64,000 nt of DNA. It comes from Cellulomonas wangsupingiae (GTDB lineage Bacteria; Actinomycetota; Actinomycetes; Actinomycetales; Cellulomonadaceae). Where the stretch lies: positions 1,984,001-2,048,000 of the forward strand of contig NZ_CP101989.1 in assembly GCF_024508275.1 (NCBI RefSeq), in the 5' to 3' direction. The translations under genes were made by a program, and so were the position numbers. Under the pieces are notes generated by a model. It was not told where the DNA came from, ran no database searches, and saw only the letters and a list, made by a program, of their open reading frames with translations. This document shows positions 7,581 to 16,396 of the stretch, in pieces. Numbering within the stretch: the stretch's first letter is position 1; each line of letters starts with the position of its first letter.

Positions 7581-10142
7581 ATGGACGCACAGCGACACCT
7601 CGTCGTCATCGGCGGTGGGATGGTCGCCCAGCGCCTCGTCGAGGCCCTGCGCGACCGCGACACCGCCGGCACCTGGCGCGTGACGGTCCTCGCGGAGGAG
7701 CCCCGGCGCCCGTACGACCGCGTCGCGCTCACCAGCTACTTCTCCGGACGCAGCCCTGAGGACCTTTCGCTGGGGGACGCCTCCCTGTGGGACGACCCGC
7801 TCGTGACGCTCGTGCGCGGGGACGCCGTGACCGGCGTCGACCGCGACGCCCGCTCCGTCACCGCCGCCTCGGGACGGACCTACACCTACGACCACCTGGT
7901 CCTGGCGACCGGGTCGTACGCGTGGGTGCCGCCGATGGACGGCGCGGACCTCGACGGCGTCTTCGTCTACCGCACGCTCGACGACGTCGCCGCGCTGCGC
8001 GGCTACGTCAACCGCCTCGCGGAGGGGCGCACGGTGCGCGGCGTGGTGCTCGGCGGTGGCCTGCTGGGCCTGGAGGCAGCCGGCGCCCTCGACGCGCTCG
8101 GTGCCCGTGCAACCGTGCTGCAGGTCGACACCCACCTGATGTCCGCCCAGGTCGACCTCGGCGGCGGCGAGGCGCTGCGCCGCCTGGTCAACCGCCTCGG
8201 CATCGGCGTGCGCACGCAGTCGACGACCACCCGCGTGCTGCCGCACCGCACCGGCGGCGTGGGCCGCGTCGAGCTCGCGGACGGCACACGGCTGGACGCC
8301 GACGTCGTCGTCGTCGCCGCCGGCGTGCGGCCGCGCGACGAGCTGGCACGCGACGCGGGCCTGCCCATCGGGCCCCGCGGCGGTGTCGTCGTCGACGACT
8401 CCTGCCTCACCGACGACCCGAACGTCTCCGCGGTCGGTGAGGTCGCCTGCATCCGCGGCGCCTGCATCGGCCTCGTCGCGCCCGGCTACACGATGGCCGA
8501 GGTCGCGGTCGACCGGCTCCTCGGCGGCGGCGCGGTGTACCCCGCCGCCGACACCGCGACCAGGCTCAAGCTCGCGGGCGTCGACGTCGCCAGCTTCGGC
8601 GACGCGTTCGCCCGCACGCCCGGGGCGCTCGAGGTCGTGTGGGCCGACCCGGTGGGCGGGGTCTACAAGAAGCTCGTGATGTCCGACGACGCCCGCACGC
8701 TCCTGGGCGGCGTGCTGGTCGGCGACGCCAGCGCGTACGCGAGCCTGCGGCCGATGGTCGGCCGGGAGCTGCCCGGGGACCCGGCGGCGTTCCTGCTCCC
8801 GGAGGGGGGAGCAGGGGCCCCGGACCTCGAGCTGCCCGACGACGCGGGCGTCTGCTCCTGCAACAACGTGTCCGCCGGTGCGATCCGCCACGCGGTCGCC
8901 GAGGACGGCTGCCACGACCTCGGCGCCGTCAAGGCGTGCACACGTGCGGGCACGAGCTGCGGCTCCTGCCTGCCGCTGGTCAAGAAGATCATGGGCACCG
9001 AGCTCGGCAAGCTCGGCGTCACCGTCAGCAGCGCGCTGTGCGAGCACTTCGCGCTGTCCCGCGCCCAGCTCTACGACGCGGTCCGCGTGGCCGGGCTGCG
9101 CACGTTCACCGAGGTGGTCGAGCGGTTCGGGTCCCACGGCCGCGGCTGCGACATCTGCCGTCCCGTGGTCGCCTCGATCCTCGCGACCACCGCACCCGCG
9201 CACGTCCTCGACGGCGAGCGGGCCACCCTGCAGGACACCAACGACCACGTCATGGCGAACCTGCAGAAGGACGGCTCGTACTCCGTCGTGCCGCGCATGG
9301 CGGGCGGCGAGGTCACCCCCGAGGGCCTCATCACCGTCGGCGAGGTCGCCCGCGACTTCGGGCTGTACACGAAGATCACGGGCGGGCAGCGCATCGACAT
9401 GTTCGGCGCCCGCATCGACCAGCTCCCGCTCATCTGGCGGCGGCTCGTCGACGCGGGGTTCGAGTCGGGGCACGCGTACGGCAAGTCCCTGCGGACCGTG
9501 AAGTCGTGCGTCGGGTCGACCTGGTGCCGGTTCGGCGTGCAGGACTCCGTGGCGCTCGCGGTGATGCTCGAGCTGCGGTACCGAGGGCTGCGCTCGCCGC
9601 ACAAGATCAAGCTCGGGGTGTCGGGGTGCGCGCGCGAGTGCGCCGAGGCCCGTGGCAAGGACGTCGGCGTGATCGCGACCGACAAGGGCTGGAACGTGTA
9701 CGTCGGCGGCAACGGCGGGTTCACGCCGCGTCACGCGCGGCTGCTCGCCGAGGACCTGGACACCGACACCCTCGTGCGGACCGTCGACCGCTTCCTGCTC
9801 TACTACGTGCGCACGGCGGACCGGCTGCAGCGCACCGCGCCGTGGATCGAGGAGGTCGAGGGCGGGCTGGACGGCGTGCGTGCGGTGGTCCTGGAGGACT
9901 CCCTGGGCATCTGCGGCGACCTCGACGAGCAGATGGCGCGGCACGTCGAGCAGTACGAGGACGAGTGGCGCGCGACCCTCGACGACCCGGACAAGCTCAA
10001 GCGGTTCGCCTCGTTCGTCAACGCCCCCGACGTGCCCGACCCCTCCCTGGCCTACGTGCCCGAGCGCGGCCAGGTCCGCCCCGCCTCCGCCGACGAGCGC
10101 GCCGTGCTCGTCGCCGGCGCCACCCTGGAGGTCCGCTCGTGA
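7581..10142 (+). CDS. nirB: Assimilatory nitrite reductase (NAD(P)H) large subunit
   Basis: The 853-residue protein reduces nitrite to ammonium in the cytoplasm, passing electrons from NAD(P)H through FAD and iron-sulfur centres to siroheme. It begins with an FAD-binding GGGMV motif, with a second nucleotide-binding GGGLLGLEAAG near residue 157. A BFD-type [2Fe-2S] segment (CSCNN at 425, then CTRAGTSCGSC) follows, and then a ferredoxin-like repeat. The siroheme/[4Fe-4S] ligands are SCVGSTWC (around 641) and GCAREC (around 680). Length and domain order are normal for NirB. ATG7581 is preceded by AGGAGG at 7570-7575. The gene opens an operon with nirD and the siroheme genes, so enzyme and cofactor are made together. 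Confidence 0.95.
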   Translation: MDAQRHLVVIGGGMVAQRLVEALRDRDTAGTWRVTVLAEEPRRPYDRVALTSYFSGRSPEDLSLGDASLWDDPLVTLVRGDAVTGVDRDARSVTAASGRTYTYDHLVLATGSYAWVPPMDGADLDGVFVYRTLDDVAALRGYVNRLAEGRTVRGVVLGGGLLGLEAAGALDALGARATVLQVDTHLMSAQVDLGGGEALRRLVNRLGIGVRTQSTTTRVLPHRTGGVGRVELADGTRLDADVVVVAAGVRPRDELARDAGLPIGPRGGVVVDDSCLTDDPNVSAVGEVACIRGACIGLVAPGYTMAEVAVDRLLGGGAVYPAADTATRLKLAGVDVASFGDAFARTPGALEVVWADPVGGVYKKLVMSDDARTLLGGVLVGDASAYASLRPMVGRELPGDPAAFLLPEGGAGAPDLELPDDAGVCSCNNVSAGAIRHAVAEDGCHDLGAVKACTRAGTSCGSCLPLVKKIMGTELGKLGVTVSSALCEHFALSRAQLYDAVRVAGLRTFTEVVERFGSHGRGCDICRPVVASILATTAPAHVLDGERATLQDTNDHVMANLQKDGSYSVVPRMAGGEVTPEGLITVGEVARDFGLYTKITGGQRIDMFGARIDQLPLIWRRLVDAGFESGHAYGKSLRTVKSCVGSTWCRFGVQDSVALAVMLELRYRGLRSPHKIKLGVSGCARECAEARGKDVGVIATDKGWNVYVGGNGGFTPRHARLLAEDLDTDTLVRTVDRFLLYYVRTADRLQRTAPWIEEVEGGLDGVRAVVLEDSLGICGDLDEQMARHVEQYEDEWRATLDDPDKLKRFASFVNAPDVPDPSLAYVPERGQVRPASADERAVLVAGATLEVRS

Positions 10143-10558
10143 CGACCATCGACGACGTGGCCACGACGTGGCTGACCGTGTGCCGGCTCGACGACCTCGC
10201 GCGCGAGCGCGGCGCGGCGGCCCTGGTCCCTGACGAGGTCGGGGGCGCGCCCGTCCTCACGCAGGTGGCGCTGTTCCGCCTGCTCGACGACCGTGTGCTG
10301 GCCGTGCAGCAGCACGACCCGTTCTCCGACGCGCACGTCCTGGCGCGCGGGATCGTCGGGACGCGCCGCGTCGACGGGCAGGACGTCCCGACCGTCGCGT
10401 CCCCCATGCACAAGCAGGTGTTCGACCTGCGCACGGGCGTGTGCCTGGACCCGGCCGGCAAGGTGCCGCGGCCCGGCCTGCTGCCGGACCTGCGGACGTG
10501 GGACGTCGAGGTGGTCGACGGCGACGTCCGCGTCGCGGTGACCGCGGGTGCGCGGTGA
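10139..10558 (+). CDS. nirD: Nitrite reductase small subunit (Rieske-like)
   Basis: The 139-residue protein is the small partner of NirB. It has the Rieske fold pattern (VALFRLLDDRVLAV, then ASPMHKQVFDLRTGVCL), but the cluster-binding Cys-His pairs are lost: the first site reads QQHDP and the second SPMHK. This absence is normal for NirD, which does not carry a [2Fe-2S] centre. The GTG start overlaps the nirB stop by four bases (GTGA at 10139-10142), and its own stop overlaps the start of the siroheme synthase gene. Confidence 0.93.
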   Translation: MTTIDDVATTWLTVCRLDDLARERGAAALVPDEVGGAPVLTQVALFRLLDDRVLAVQQHDPFSDAHVLARGIVGTRRVDGQDVPTVASPMHKQVFDLRTGVCLDPAGKVPRPGLLPDLRTWDVEVVDGDVRVAVTAGAR

Positions 10559-11823
10559 CCACGCTCCTCGGTGCCGAGCTGACCGACCGGCCCGTCCTGG
10601 TGGTGGGGGGCGGCCCGGTGGCCGCCCGCCGTGCCGAGGCGCTGGTGGACGACGGGGCGCGCGTGCACGTGGTCGCACCGCACGTCTGCGAGCACCTCGC
10701 GGACCTCGTGGTCGCCGGACGCGCCCGCTGGTCGGACCGTGAGGTCGTCGAGTCCGACCTGGACGACGTGTGGCTCGTGCACACGGCGACGGGGGAGCGG
10801 GCGACCGACGCGGCCGTCGTCGCGTGGGCGACGGCCCGCCGGGTGTTCTGCGTCGACGCCGGCGGGCAGCGGCGTGCCGCCGCCGGGACCGCGCGCACGC
10901 CCGCGACGACGCGGGCCGGTGACGTGCTCGTGGGCGTCGTGTCGACCGCCGGCGCGGACCCGCGGCGCAGCGTGCGGGTGCGCGACCGGCTCGCGGCCCA
11001 CCTGCGCGCCGGGGACGTCGACCTGCGCCGGCGCCGGCCCGCGGCCGACCGGGGACGCGTCGTGCTCGTCGGCGGCGGGCCCGGGGACGTGGGTCTGCTG
11101 ACCGTCGCGGGCCGCCGGGCGCTCGCCGAGGCGGACGTCGTGGTGGCGGACCGGCTGGGCCCGTCCGACGTGCTCGACGAGCTGCCCGCGGACGTCGAGG
11201 TCGTCGACGTCGGCAAGTCGCCCGGGCACCACCCGGTGCCGCAGGACGAGATCAACCGCATCCTCGTCGAGCACGCGCAGCGCGGGCGCGTGGTCGTGCG
11301 GCTCAAGGGCGGCGACCCGTTCGTGTACGGGCGCGGCGGCGAGGAGGTGCTGGCCTGCCGGTCCGCGGGGGTGCCGGTCACGGTGGTCCCGGGAGTGAGC
11401 AGCGCCTTCGCCGCGGCCGCCGCCGCGGGCATCCCGCTCACGCACCGCGGGCTGGTCGGGGCGGTGCACGTGATGAACGGCACCGACGGCTGGTCGTCGG
11501 CCGCGCTGACGGGGCTGCGGGAGAGGTCGTGCACGGTCGTGGTGCTCATGGGCGTCGGGGCGCTGCCGGCGCTCGTGCGCGGCGCCCTGAGCGGCGGTGT
11601 GGATCCCGACGTCCCGGTCGCCGTGGTGGAGCGCGCGACCCTCCCGGACCAGCGCGTGACGCACGCGGCGCTGCACGAGGTGGCCGCGGTGGCGTCGGCG
11701 CGGGGCGTGCGCGCGCCCGCGGTCCTCGTCCTCGGGGACGTGGCCCGTCCGGGGCTGCTCGACGTGCCGCAGGACGAACGTGTGCACGCGCCGGGCCCGG
11801 GCGCCGCCACAATGGGCGCGTGA
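10555..11823 (+). CDS. cysG: Siroheme synthase: precorrin-2 dehydrogenase domain plus uroporphyrinogen-III C-methyltransferase
   Basis: The 422-residue protein makes precorrin-2 from uroporphyrinogen III and oxidises it to sirohydrochlorin, for the siroheme of NirB. Residues 1-160 are an NAD-binding domain (VLVVGGGPVAARRAEAL) like the N-terminus of CysG but shorter, lacking most of the dimerisation/chelatase part. Residues 165-410 are a SAM-dependent methyltransferase with GGGPGDVGLLT, RLKGGDPFVYGRGGEE and GIPLTHRG. The missing chelatase function is supplied by the separate CbiX-like gene at 12938. GTG10555 overlaps the nirD stop. The methyltransferase half could equally be called cobA. Confidence 0.9.
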   Translation: MTTLLGAELTDRPVLVVGGGPVAARRAEALVDDGARVHVVAPHVCEHLADLVVAGRARWSDREVVESDLDDVWLVHTATGERATDAAVVAWATARRVFCVDAGGQRRAAAGTARTPATTRAGDVLVGVVSTAGADPRRSVRVRDRLAAHLRAGDVDLRRRRPAADRGRVVLVGGGPGDVGLLTVAGRRALAEADVVVADRLGPSDVLDELPADVEVVDVGKSPGHHPVPQDEINRILVEHAQRGRVVVRLKGGDPFVYGRGGEEVLACRSAGVPVTVVPGVSSAFAAAAAAGIPLTHRGLVGAVHVMNGTDGWSSAALTGLRERSCTVVVLMGVGALPALVRGALSGGVDPDVPVAVVERATLPDQRVTHAALHEVAAVASARGVRAPAVLVLGDVARPGLLDVPQDERVHAPGPGAATMGA

Positions 11824-12941
11824 CGGCGGACATGATCGACCAGACCTTGGCAGGCTGCGTCGTGCTCGTCACGGCCGACAGGCGGGCCGCGGAGCTGCGG
11901 GCAGCCCTCGAGCGTCGGGGTGCGACGGTGCGTCACGCACCCGCGCTCGGCATGGTGCCGCACACCGACGACGCGCTGCTGCTCGAGCGCACGCGGGACC
12001 TGCTGGCCGACCCGCCGGACACGGTCGTCGTCACCACCGGCATCGGCTTCCGCGGCTGGATCGAGGCGGCGGACGCGGCCGGCGTGGCCGACCGTCTGCT
12101 GGAGGCGCTGGCGACGACGCGCATCGTCGCGCGCGGTCCCAAGGCGCGCGGCGCGATCCAGGCGGCCGGCCTCAGCGCGGACTGGGTGGCGGAGTCCGAG
12201 ACGAGCGCCGAGATCGCCGAGACGCTGCTCGACGAGGGCGTCGCGGGCCGCGACATCGTGATCCAGCACCACGGTGCGGGTGCCGACGGGCTCGACGAGG
12301 CGTTCGCGCTGGCAGGCGCGCGCGTGCGCAGCCTCGTGGTGTACCGCTGGGGGCCGCCGCCGGACCCCGAGCTCGTCCGGGAGTCGGCGCGCGCCGTCGC
12401 GGACGGCGAGATCGACGCCGTGGTGTTCACGTCGGCCCCCGGGGCGGCTGCCTGGCTGGCCGCGGTGGACGAGGCGGGCGTGCGGGACGGCGTGCTGCGC
12501 CGGCACCGCGCCGGCGGCGTGGTCTTCGCGGCGGTCGGGCCCGTCACGGCCAAGCCCTTGCTGGACGCCGGCATCGAGCCGCTCGTCCCGGACCGGGGAC
12601 GTCTGGGCTCGCTCGTGCGCGCCGTCGTGACGCACTACGGCGGCATCGACGCCCTCGACACGGTCGCCGGTCCGCTGCGCGTGCGCCGGGCCGCCGCCGT
12701 CCTCGACGGCCGGGTCCTGCCGCTGTCGCGCACGGGCCTGGAGGTGCTGCGCCTGCTGGCCCACGCGCGCGGCTCCGTGGTCCCGCGCGACCGGGTGCTC
12801 GCGGCCCTGCCGGGCGTGTCGTCGGACCCGCACGCGGCCGAGGTCGCGATCGCGCGGCTGCGGGACGCCACGGGCAGCCGGGCCCTCATCCGCACGGTCG
12901 TCAAGCGCGGTTACCGCCTCGAGCTCCAGGAGCAGTCATGA
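11820..12941 (+). CDS. hemD: Uroporphyrinogen-III synthase fused to a winged-helix DNA-binding domain
   Basis: The product has 373 residues. Residues about 10-265 are a HemD domain (LVTADRRAAELRAALERRGA at the start, VVFTSAPGAAAW and VGPVTAKPL near the end), which closes hydroxymethylbilane to uroporphyrinogen III. Residues about 294-373 are an OmpR-type winged helix (LSRTGLEVLRLLAHARGSVVP, then TVVKRGYRLE), normally used to bind DNA. This fusion is known in actinobacterial nitrite clusters and suggests a bifunctional enzyme-regulator, perhaps controlling this operon. The start is GTG11820, overlapping the upstream stop; ATG11832 is an alternative. Confidence 0.88.
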   Translation: MTADMIDQTLAGCVVLVTADRRAAELRAALERRGATVRHAPALGMVPHTDDALLLERTRDLLADPPDTVVVTTGIGFRGWIEAADAAGVADRLLEALATTRIVARGPKARGAIQAAGLSADWVAESETSAEIAETLLDEGVAGRDIVIQHHGAGADGLDEAFALAGARVRSLVVYRWGPPPDPELVRESARAVADGEIDAVVFTSAPGAAAWLAAVDEAGVRDGVLRRHRAGGVVFAAVGPVTAKPLLDAGIEPLVPDRGRLGSLVRAVVTHYGGIDALDTVAGPLRVRRAAAVLDGRVLPLSRTGLEVLRLLAHARGSVVPRDRVLAALPGVSSDPHAAEVAIARLRDATGSRALIRTVVKRGYRLELQEQS

Positions 12942-13666
12942 CCGCACCCGTGCTCGTCGGCTGCTCGCACGGGACGGACAGCCCGGCCGGTCGTGCCGCG
13001 ATCTCCTCGATCCTCGTCGACGTCGCGGCCGCCCGGCCCGGGCTCGACGTGCGCGAGGCCTTCGTCGACGTGCAGCAGCCCGAGGTCGACGACGTCGTGA
13101 CCCAGGCCGTCGGTGCCGCGCCGGCGGTCGTCGTGCCGCTGCTGCTGTCCGTCGGCTTCCACGTCAAGGTGGACGTCGCCCGGGCCGTGGACCGGCCCGG
13201 CGCGGCGGCGGCCCGGCCCCTGGGCCCCGACCCCCGGCTCGTCGACATCCTCGTCGACCGGCTCGCGGAGGCGGGACCGGCGGGGGACGACGCGGTGGTG
13301 CTCGCCGCCGCGGGCTCGACCGACCCGGCCGCGGCCGACGCGGTGCGGCAGGTCGTCGCGGCGCTGGAGCAGCGTCTCGGGCGACCGGTCGGTGTGGGCT
13401 ACGGGGCCGGCGCCCACCCGCGCGTGCCCGTGGCCGTCGCCGCGGCCCGTGCCGGCCTGGCACCGGGGGCACGTGTCGTGGTCGCGTCCTACCTGCTGGC
13501 TCCCGGGTACTTCCTCGACCGCGTGCTCGAGGCGGGCGCCGACGTCGTGACCCGTGCGCTGGCACCCGACCCGCGCCTCGCCGCGATCAGCCTCGACCGG
13601 TACGACGAGGTCGCCGCGCAGGCGGCGGCGACGTGGCGGGCGCCGGGGGCGGTCCGCCCCGTCTGA
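12938..13666 (+). CDS. Sirohydrochlorin chelatase (CbiX/SirB-like)
   Basis: The 242-residue protein has two CbiX-like halves and inserts ferrous iron into sirohydrochlorin to finish siroheme. The first half has the catalytic-site GCSHGT near the N-terminus and LLLSVGFHVKVDV, where the histidine is a metal ligand; the second half repeats the fold (VVLAAAGSTDP) with the metal site degraded. The ATG overlaps the hemD stop (ATGA at 12938-12941). It is the last gene of the nirB-nirD-cysG-hemD-chelatase operon. A cobalt chelatase role is the main alternative, but the nitrite context favours siroheme. Confidence 0.88.
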   Translation: MTAPVLVGCSHGTDSPAGRAAISSILVDVAAARPGLDVREAFVDVQQPEVDDVVTQAVGAAPAVVVPLLLSVGFHVKVDVARAVDRPGAAAARPLGPDPRLVDILVDRLAEAGPAGDDAVVLAAAGSTDPAAADAVRQVVAALEQRLGRPVGVGYGAGAHPRVPVAVAAARAGLAPGARVVVASYLLAPGYFLDRVLEAGADVVTRALAPDPRLAAISLDRYDEVAAQAAATWRAPGAVRPV

Positions 13667-13782
13667 GCGGCGTCCCGGCACGACCGCGGGCACCCGGTGA
13701 GGCGCGTCCGGTGGCGGCGGCGGGCCGCGGAGGTGAGGATCGGACGATCCCGCTCCGCTCCAGCGGACCCGGCAGGAGGACC

Positions 13783-14550
13783 GTGACGCTCGACGTGGCA
13801 CGCCCGGACGCACCCGACAGCACACCGTCACGTCGTCCCGTCGTCTCGGTGGTCCTCCCCGTGCGTGACGACGCCCGGCACCTCGACGCCTGCCTGACGC
13901 TGCTCGCCCGGCAGACACGCCTGCCCGACGAGGTCGTGGTGGTCGACAACGGGTCCCGCGACGCGTCGGCGGACGTGGCGCGCCGGCACGGCGCCCGGGT
14001 CGTGCACGAGCCCCACGTCGGGATCCCGGCGGCCGCGGCGGCGGGCTACGACGCCGCGCGCGGTGACGTGCTGCTGCGGCTGGACGCCGACACGCGGCCC
14101 GGCCCGGACTGGGTGGCGCACGCCCTGCGGGTGCTGCGCGACCCGCGCGTGGAGGCCGTCAGCGGCTGGGGGCGGTTCGACCTGCCCGCACCGCAGGGCG
14201 CGATGGTCGCCAGCTCGTACCTGGGGGCGTACTACGGCCTGGGCAGGCTCGCCGCGGCCACCCCGGTGCTGTGGGGGTCGTCGACGGCGCTGCGGGCGGA
14301 CTCGTGGCGGCGTGTCCGTGACCGCGTGACGCGCACGGCGGACGTGCACGACGACCTGGACCTGGCGATGGCGCTGGGCCCCGACGCGCGCGTCGTGGTC
14401 GACCGCTCGTGGCAGGTCGGGGTCTCGGCGCGGTCGGTGCGGCCGGGGCGGCAGTGGGTCCGACGGTTCGGCAGGGCGTTCCGGACGCTACGACGCCAGT
14501 GGCGGGTGATGCCGCCGTGGGAGCGGTGGGCGGTGCGGCTGCGCGGCTGA
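13783..14550 (+). CDS. Family 2 glycosyltransferase
   Basis: The 255-residue protein has a GT-A fold: VVSVVLPVRDD at the first strand, VVDNGSRDASADVA for nucleotide-sugar binding and LDADTRPGPDW carrying the DxD metal site. A later HDDLDLAMAL segment resembles the catalytic-base region. There is no clear membrane span, so it should be cytosolic or peripheral. Donor and acceptor cannot be told. GTG13783 is only two bases after AGGAGGA (13774-13780), which is tight; GTG13795 is an alternative start. It lies 116 bases after the siroheme operon and need not be part of it. Confidence 0.8.
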   Translation: MTLDVARPDAPDSTPSRRPVVSVVLPVRDDARHLDACLTLLARQTRLPDEVVVVDNGSRDASADVARRHGARVVHEPHVGIPAAAAAGYDAARGDVLLRLDADTRPGPDWVAHALRVLRDPRVEAVSGWGRFDLPAPQGAMVASSYLGAYYGLGRLAAATPVLWGSSTALRADSWRRVRDRVTRTADVHDDLDLAMALGPDARVVVDRSWQVGVSARSVRPGRQWVRRFGRAFRTLRRQWRVMPPWERWAVRLRG

Positions 14551-14593
14551 CGGGCGCCTGGTGGACCCTGGGTGACGAGCCACCGGCCCGTCA
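14548..14593. terminator. Two-part hairpin between convergent genes
   Basis: TGACGGGC (14548-14555, including the stop codon of the glycosyltransferase) pairs with GCCCGTCA (14586-14593), and inside it GGTGG (14560-14564) pairs with CCACC (14580-14584). Its position between two converging genes fits a shared terminator. Confidence 0.5.
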
Positions 14594-14601
14594 CGTCGCC
14601 G

Positions 14602-15153
14602 TCAGCTCGGCGTCTGTGCGGCCGCCTCGTCGGCCGCCGCCTTGATCTCCTCGGCCGCCGCCTTGTCGAGGGCCTTCTCGGCGATGGCGTCCGCCTTGTC
14701 CAGGGCCCTGCGCAGCTTCTCGGCGTGCGGGTCCGACACGAGGACGACGAGGCCGGAGTGGCCGGCCGGGACGGCGTCCTGGAGGTCCTCCACGAGCTCC
14801 TTGCGGTGGTGGAGCTGCACGCCCTTGCCGGCTGCCGCGCCGATCGCGCCGAGCGCGGCGACGCTGCCGAGGACGGTCGGGGGGAAGATGAGGCCGACGA
14901 CGACGCCGCCGACGACGCCCCAGCCCAGACCGCGGCGCGTGCTGTGGTCGGTCGCCTCGAGGATCTGCAGGGTGCCGTCGTCGTCGCGACGGACCACGAG
15001 GACGCCCTCGACCGACAGCGTGCGCCCGTCCTCGGCGGCCTTGATCGTCTCGTAGGCCTGCCACGCGCTGTCCGTGTCGCCGAAGTCGGCGACGAGCAGC
15101 GTCCACGCGCCGTCGGTGACGGCGGCGGCGTCGACGGTGGTCTCGTCGGACAT
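14602..15153 (-). CDS. DUF1269 family protein (second copy)
   Basis: The product has 183 residues. It has the same plan as the protein at 6774-7271: an N-terminal alpha/beta part (WTLLVADFGDTDSAWQAYE), a glycine-rich hydrophobic core (GLGWGVVGGVVVGLIFPP to IGAAAGKG) and a C-terminal alpha/beta part (GHSGLVVLVSDP). It adds an Ala/Lys/Glu-rich helical tail. The ATG at 15153 is preceded by GGAGCAG, and the N-terminal residues from that start match the family better than an upstream in-frame start at 15231. Function unknown. Confidence 0.78.
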   Translation of the reverse strand: MSDETTVDAAAVTDGAWTLLVADFGDTDSAWQAYETIKAAEDGRTLSVEGVLVVRRDDDGTLQILEATDHSTRRGLGWGVVGGVVVGLIFPPTVLGSVAALGAIGAAAGKGVQLHHRKELVEDLQDAVPAGHSGLVVLVSDPHAEKLRRALDKADAIAEKALDKAAAEEIKAAADEAAAQTPS

Positions 15154-15273
15154 GTCTGCTCCTCGGTGTCGCGGGGTCGGTCGGCGTGGTCCGAGGCCCA
15201 GTACACGCCGCCGTGCCGGGGTGCGCCTCATCCGCTCCGCATGAGCCCGCAGCCGCCCGCGCCGGGGGTCGGC

Positions 15274-16350
15274 TCAGATCCGGCCCCGCACGGGGGTCCG
15301 CCCCGCCCGGTCCGTGTCGTCGGGCATCACCATCTCGGCCCGCACGCCCAGCAGACGCACCTCCCGGTCCTCGACCCGTGCGGCCAGCGCGGTCAGCGCC
15401 TCCAGGAGTGCCGCGGGGTCGCGGGTCGGCTCGGGCAGCGTGCGGCTCGTGCCGGTGGTGACGAAGGGCGCGTAGCGGATCTTCAGCGCCACCCGCACCA
15501 CCGGCCGCCCGTCGTCGGTGACGTCCCGCACGACCCGGTCGGCGAGCTCGCGCACCGCGGCGCGCACCTCCTCGGGCGTCGTGAGGTTCTCCTGGAAGGT
15601 CGTCTCGCGGCTGTGGCCCCGCGGCACCCACGGCCGGTCGTCGACGGTCTGCGGGCCGAGCCCCTGGCCGAGCTCGTGGTACCAGACCCCCATGCGCGGG
15701 CCGAACTCCTCGACGAGAGCCTCGACGGGCGCGGAACCGAGCTCGTCGACCGTGGTGACCCCCAGCGCGGCGAGCCGCCGCGACACCCTCGTGCCGACGC
15801 CCCACAGCTCGATCGTCGGACGCCCGCCCATCACCTGGGACCAGTTCTCGGCCGTGAGTCGGAACACGCCCGCCGGCTTGCCGTGCCCGGTGGCGATCTT
15901 CGCGCGCACCTTGTTGTCGCCGATGCCGACCGAGCAGGCGAGGCCCGTCGCGGCCCGCACCACGTCCTGTGCGCGCCGCGCCAGCGCCTCCGGGTCGTGG
16001 GTCCGCGCCCCGAGGAACGCCTCGTCCCAGCCCAGCACCTCGACGACCGCGTCCAGCGACCGCAGCGCCGTCATGACGCGGTCGGACACCGCCTCGTACT
16101 CGGCGGCGTCGACGGGCAGGAACACCGCGTCGGGCAGCCTGCGGGCGGCCACCCGCAGCGGCATCCCCGAGCGCACGCCGAAGGCCCGCGCCTCGTAGGA
16201 CGCGGTGGACACCACGCCACGCTCGGTCGGGCAGCCGCGCCCGCCCACGACGACGGGCCGGCCCGCCAGCTCGGGCCGGCGGAGCACCTCGACGGCGGCG
16301 ACGAACTGGTCCAGGTCGACGTGCAGCACCCACGCCGTGCGACCACCCAC
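15274..16350 (-). CDS. dinB: Y-family DNA polymerase IV
   Basis: The 358-residue protein is a translesion polymerase. The first metal-binding aspartate is in HVDLDQFVAAVE (near residue 9), the nucleotide-binding YEARAFGVRSGMP follows, and the second acidic pair is in GWDEAFLG (near 107), where most DinB proteins read SIDEAYLD. A helix-hairpin-helix region (TIELWGVGTRVSRRLAALGV) and the little finger domain are present. No beta-clamp peptide is obvious at the C-terminus. The start is GTG16350. I see no LexA-type box just upstream, so SOS control is not supported here. Confidence 0.9.
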   Translation of the reverse strand: MGGRTAWVLHVDLDQFVAAVEVLRRPELAGRPVVVGGRGCPTERGVVSTASYEARAFGVRSGMPLRVAARRLPDAVFLPVDAAEYEAVSDRVMTALRSLDAVVEVLGWDEAFLGARTHDPEALARRAQDVVRAATGLACSVGIGDNKVRAKIATGHGKPAGVFRLTAENWSQVMGGRPTIELWGVGTRVSRRLAALGVTTVDELGSAPVEALVEEFGPRMGVWYHELGQGLGPQTVDDRPWVPRGHSRETTFQENLTTPEEVRAAVRELADRVVRDVTDDGRPVVRVALKIRYAPFVTTGTSRTLPEPTRDPAALLEALTALAARVEDREVRLLGVRAEMVMPDDTDRAGRTPVRGRI

Positions 16351-16396
16351 GCTGCCGAGTGTGCCGGGCGACGGCCGCGGGCGCGAGGGCGCACCC

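Noticed and set aside
10139..10558. Loss of Rieske cluster ligands in NirD as a novelty
   Set aside because: NirD proteins normally lack the [2Fe-2S] ligands, so this is a family trait.
16351..16396. SOS box for dinB
   Set aside because: Neither this gap nor the bases before GTG16350 contain a TCGAAC or GTTCGA half-site.
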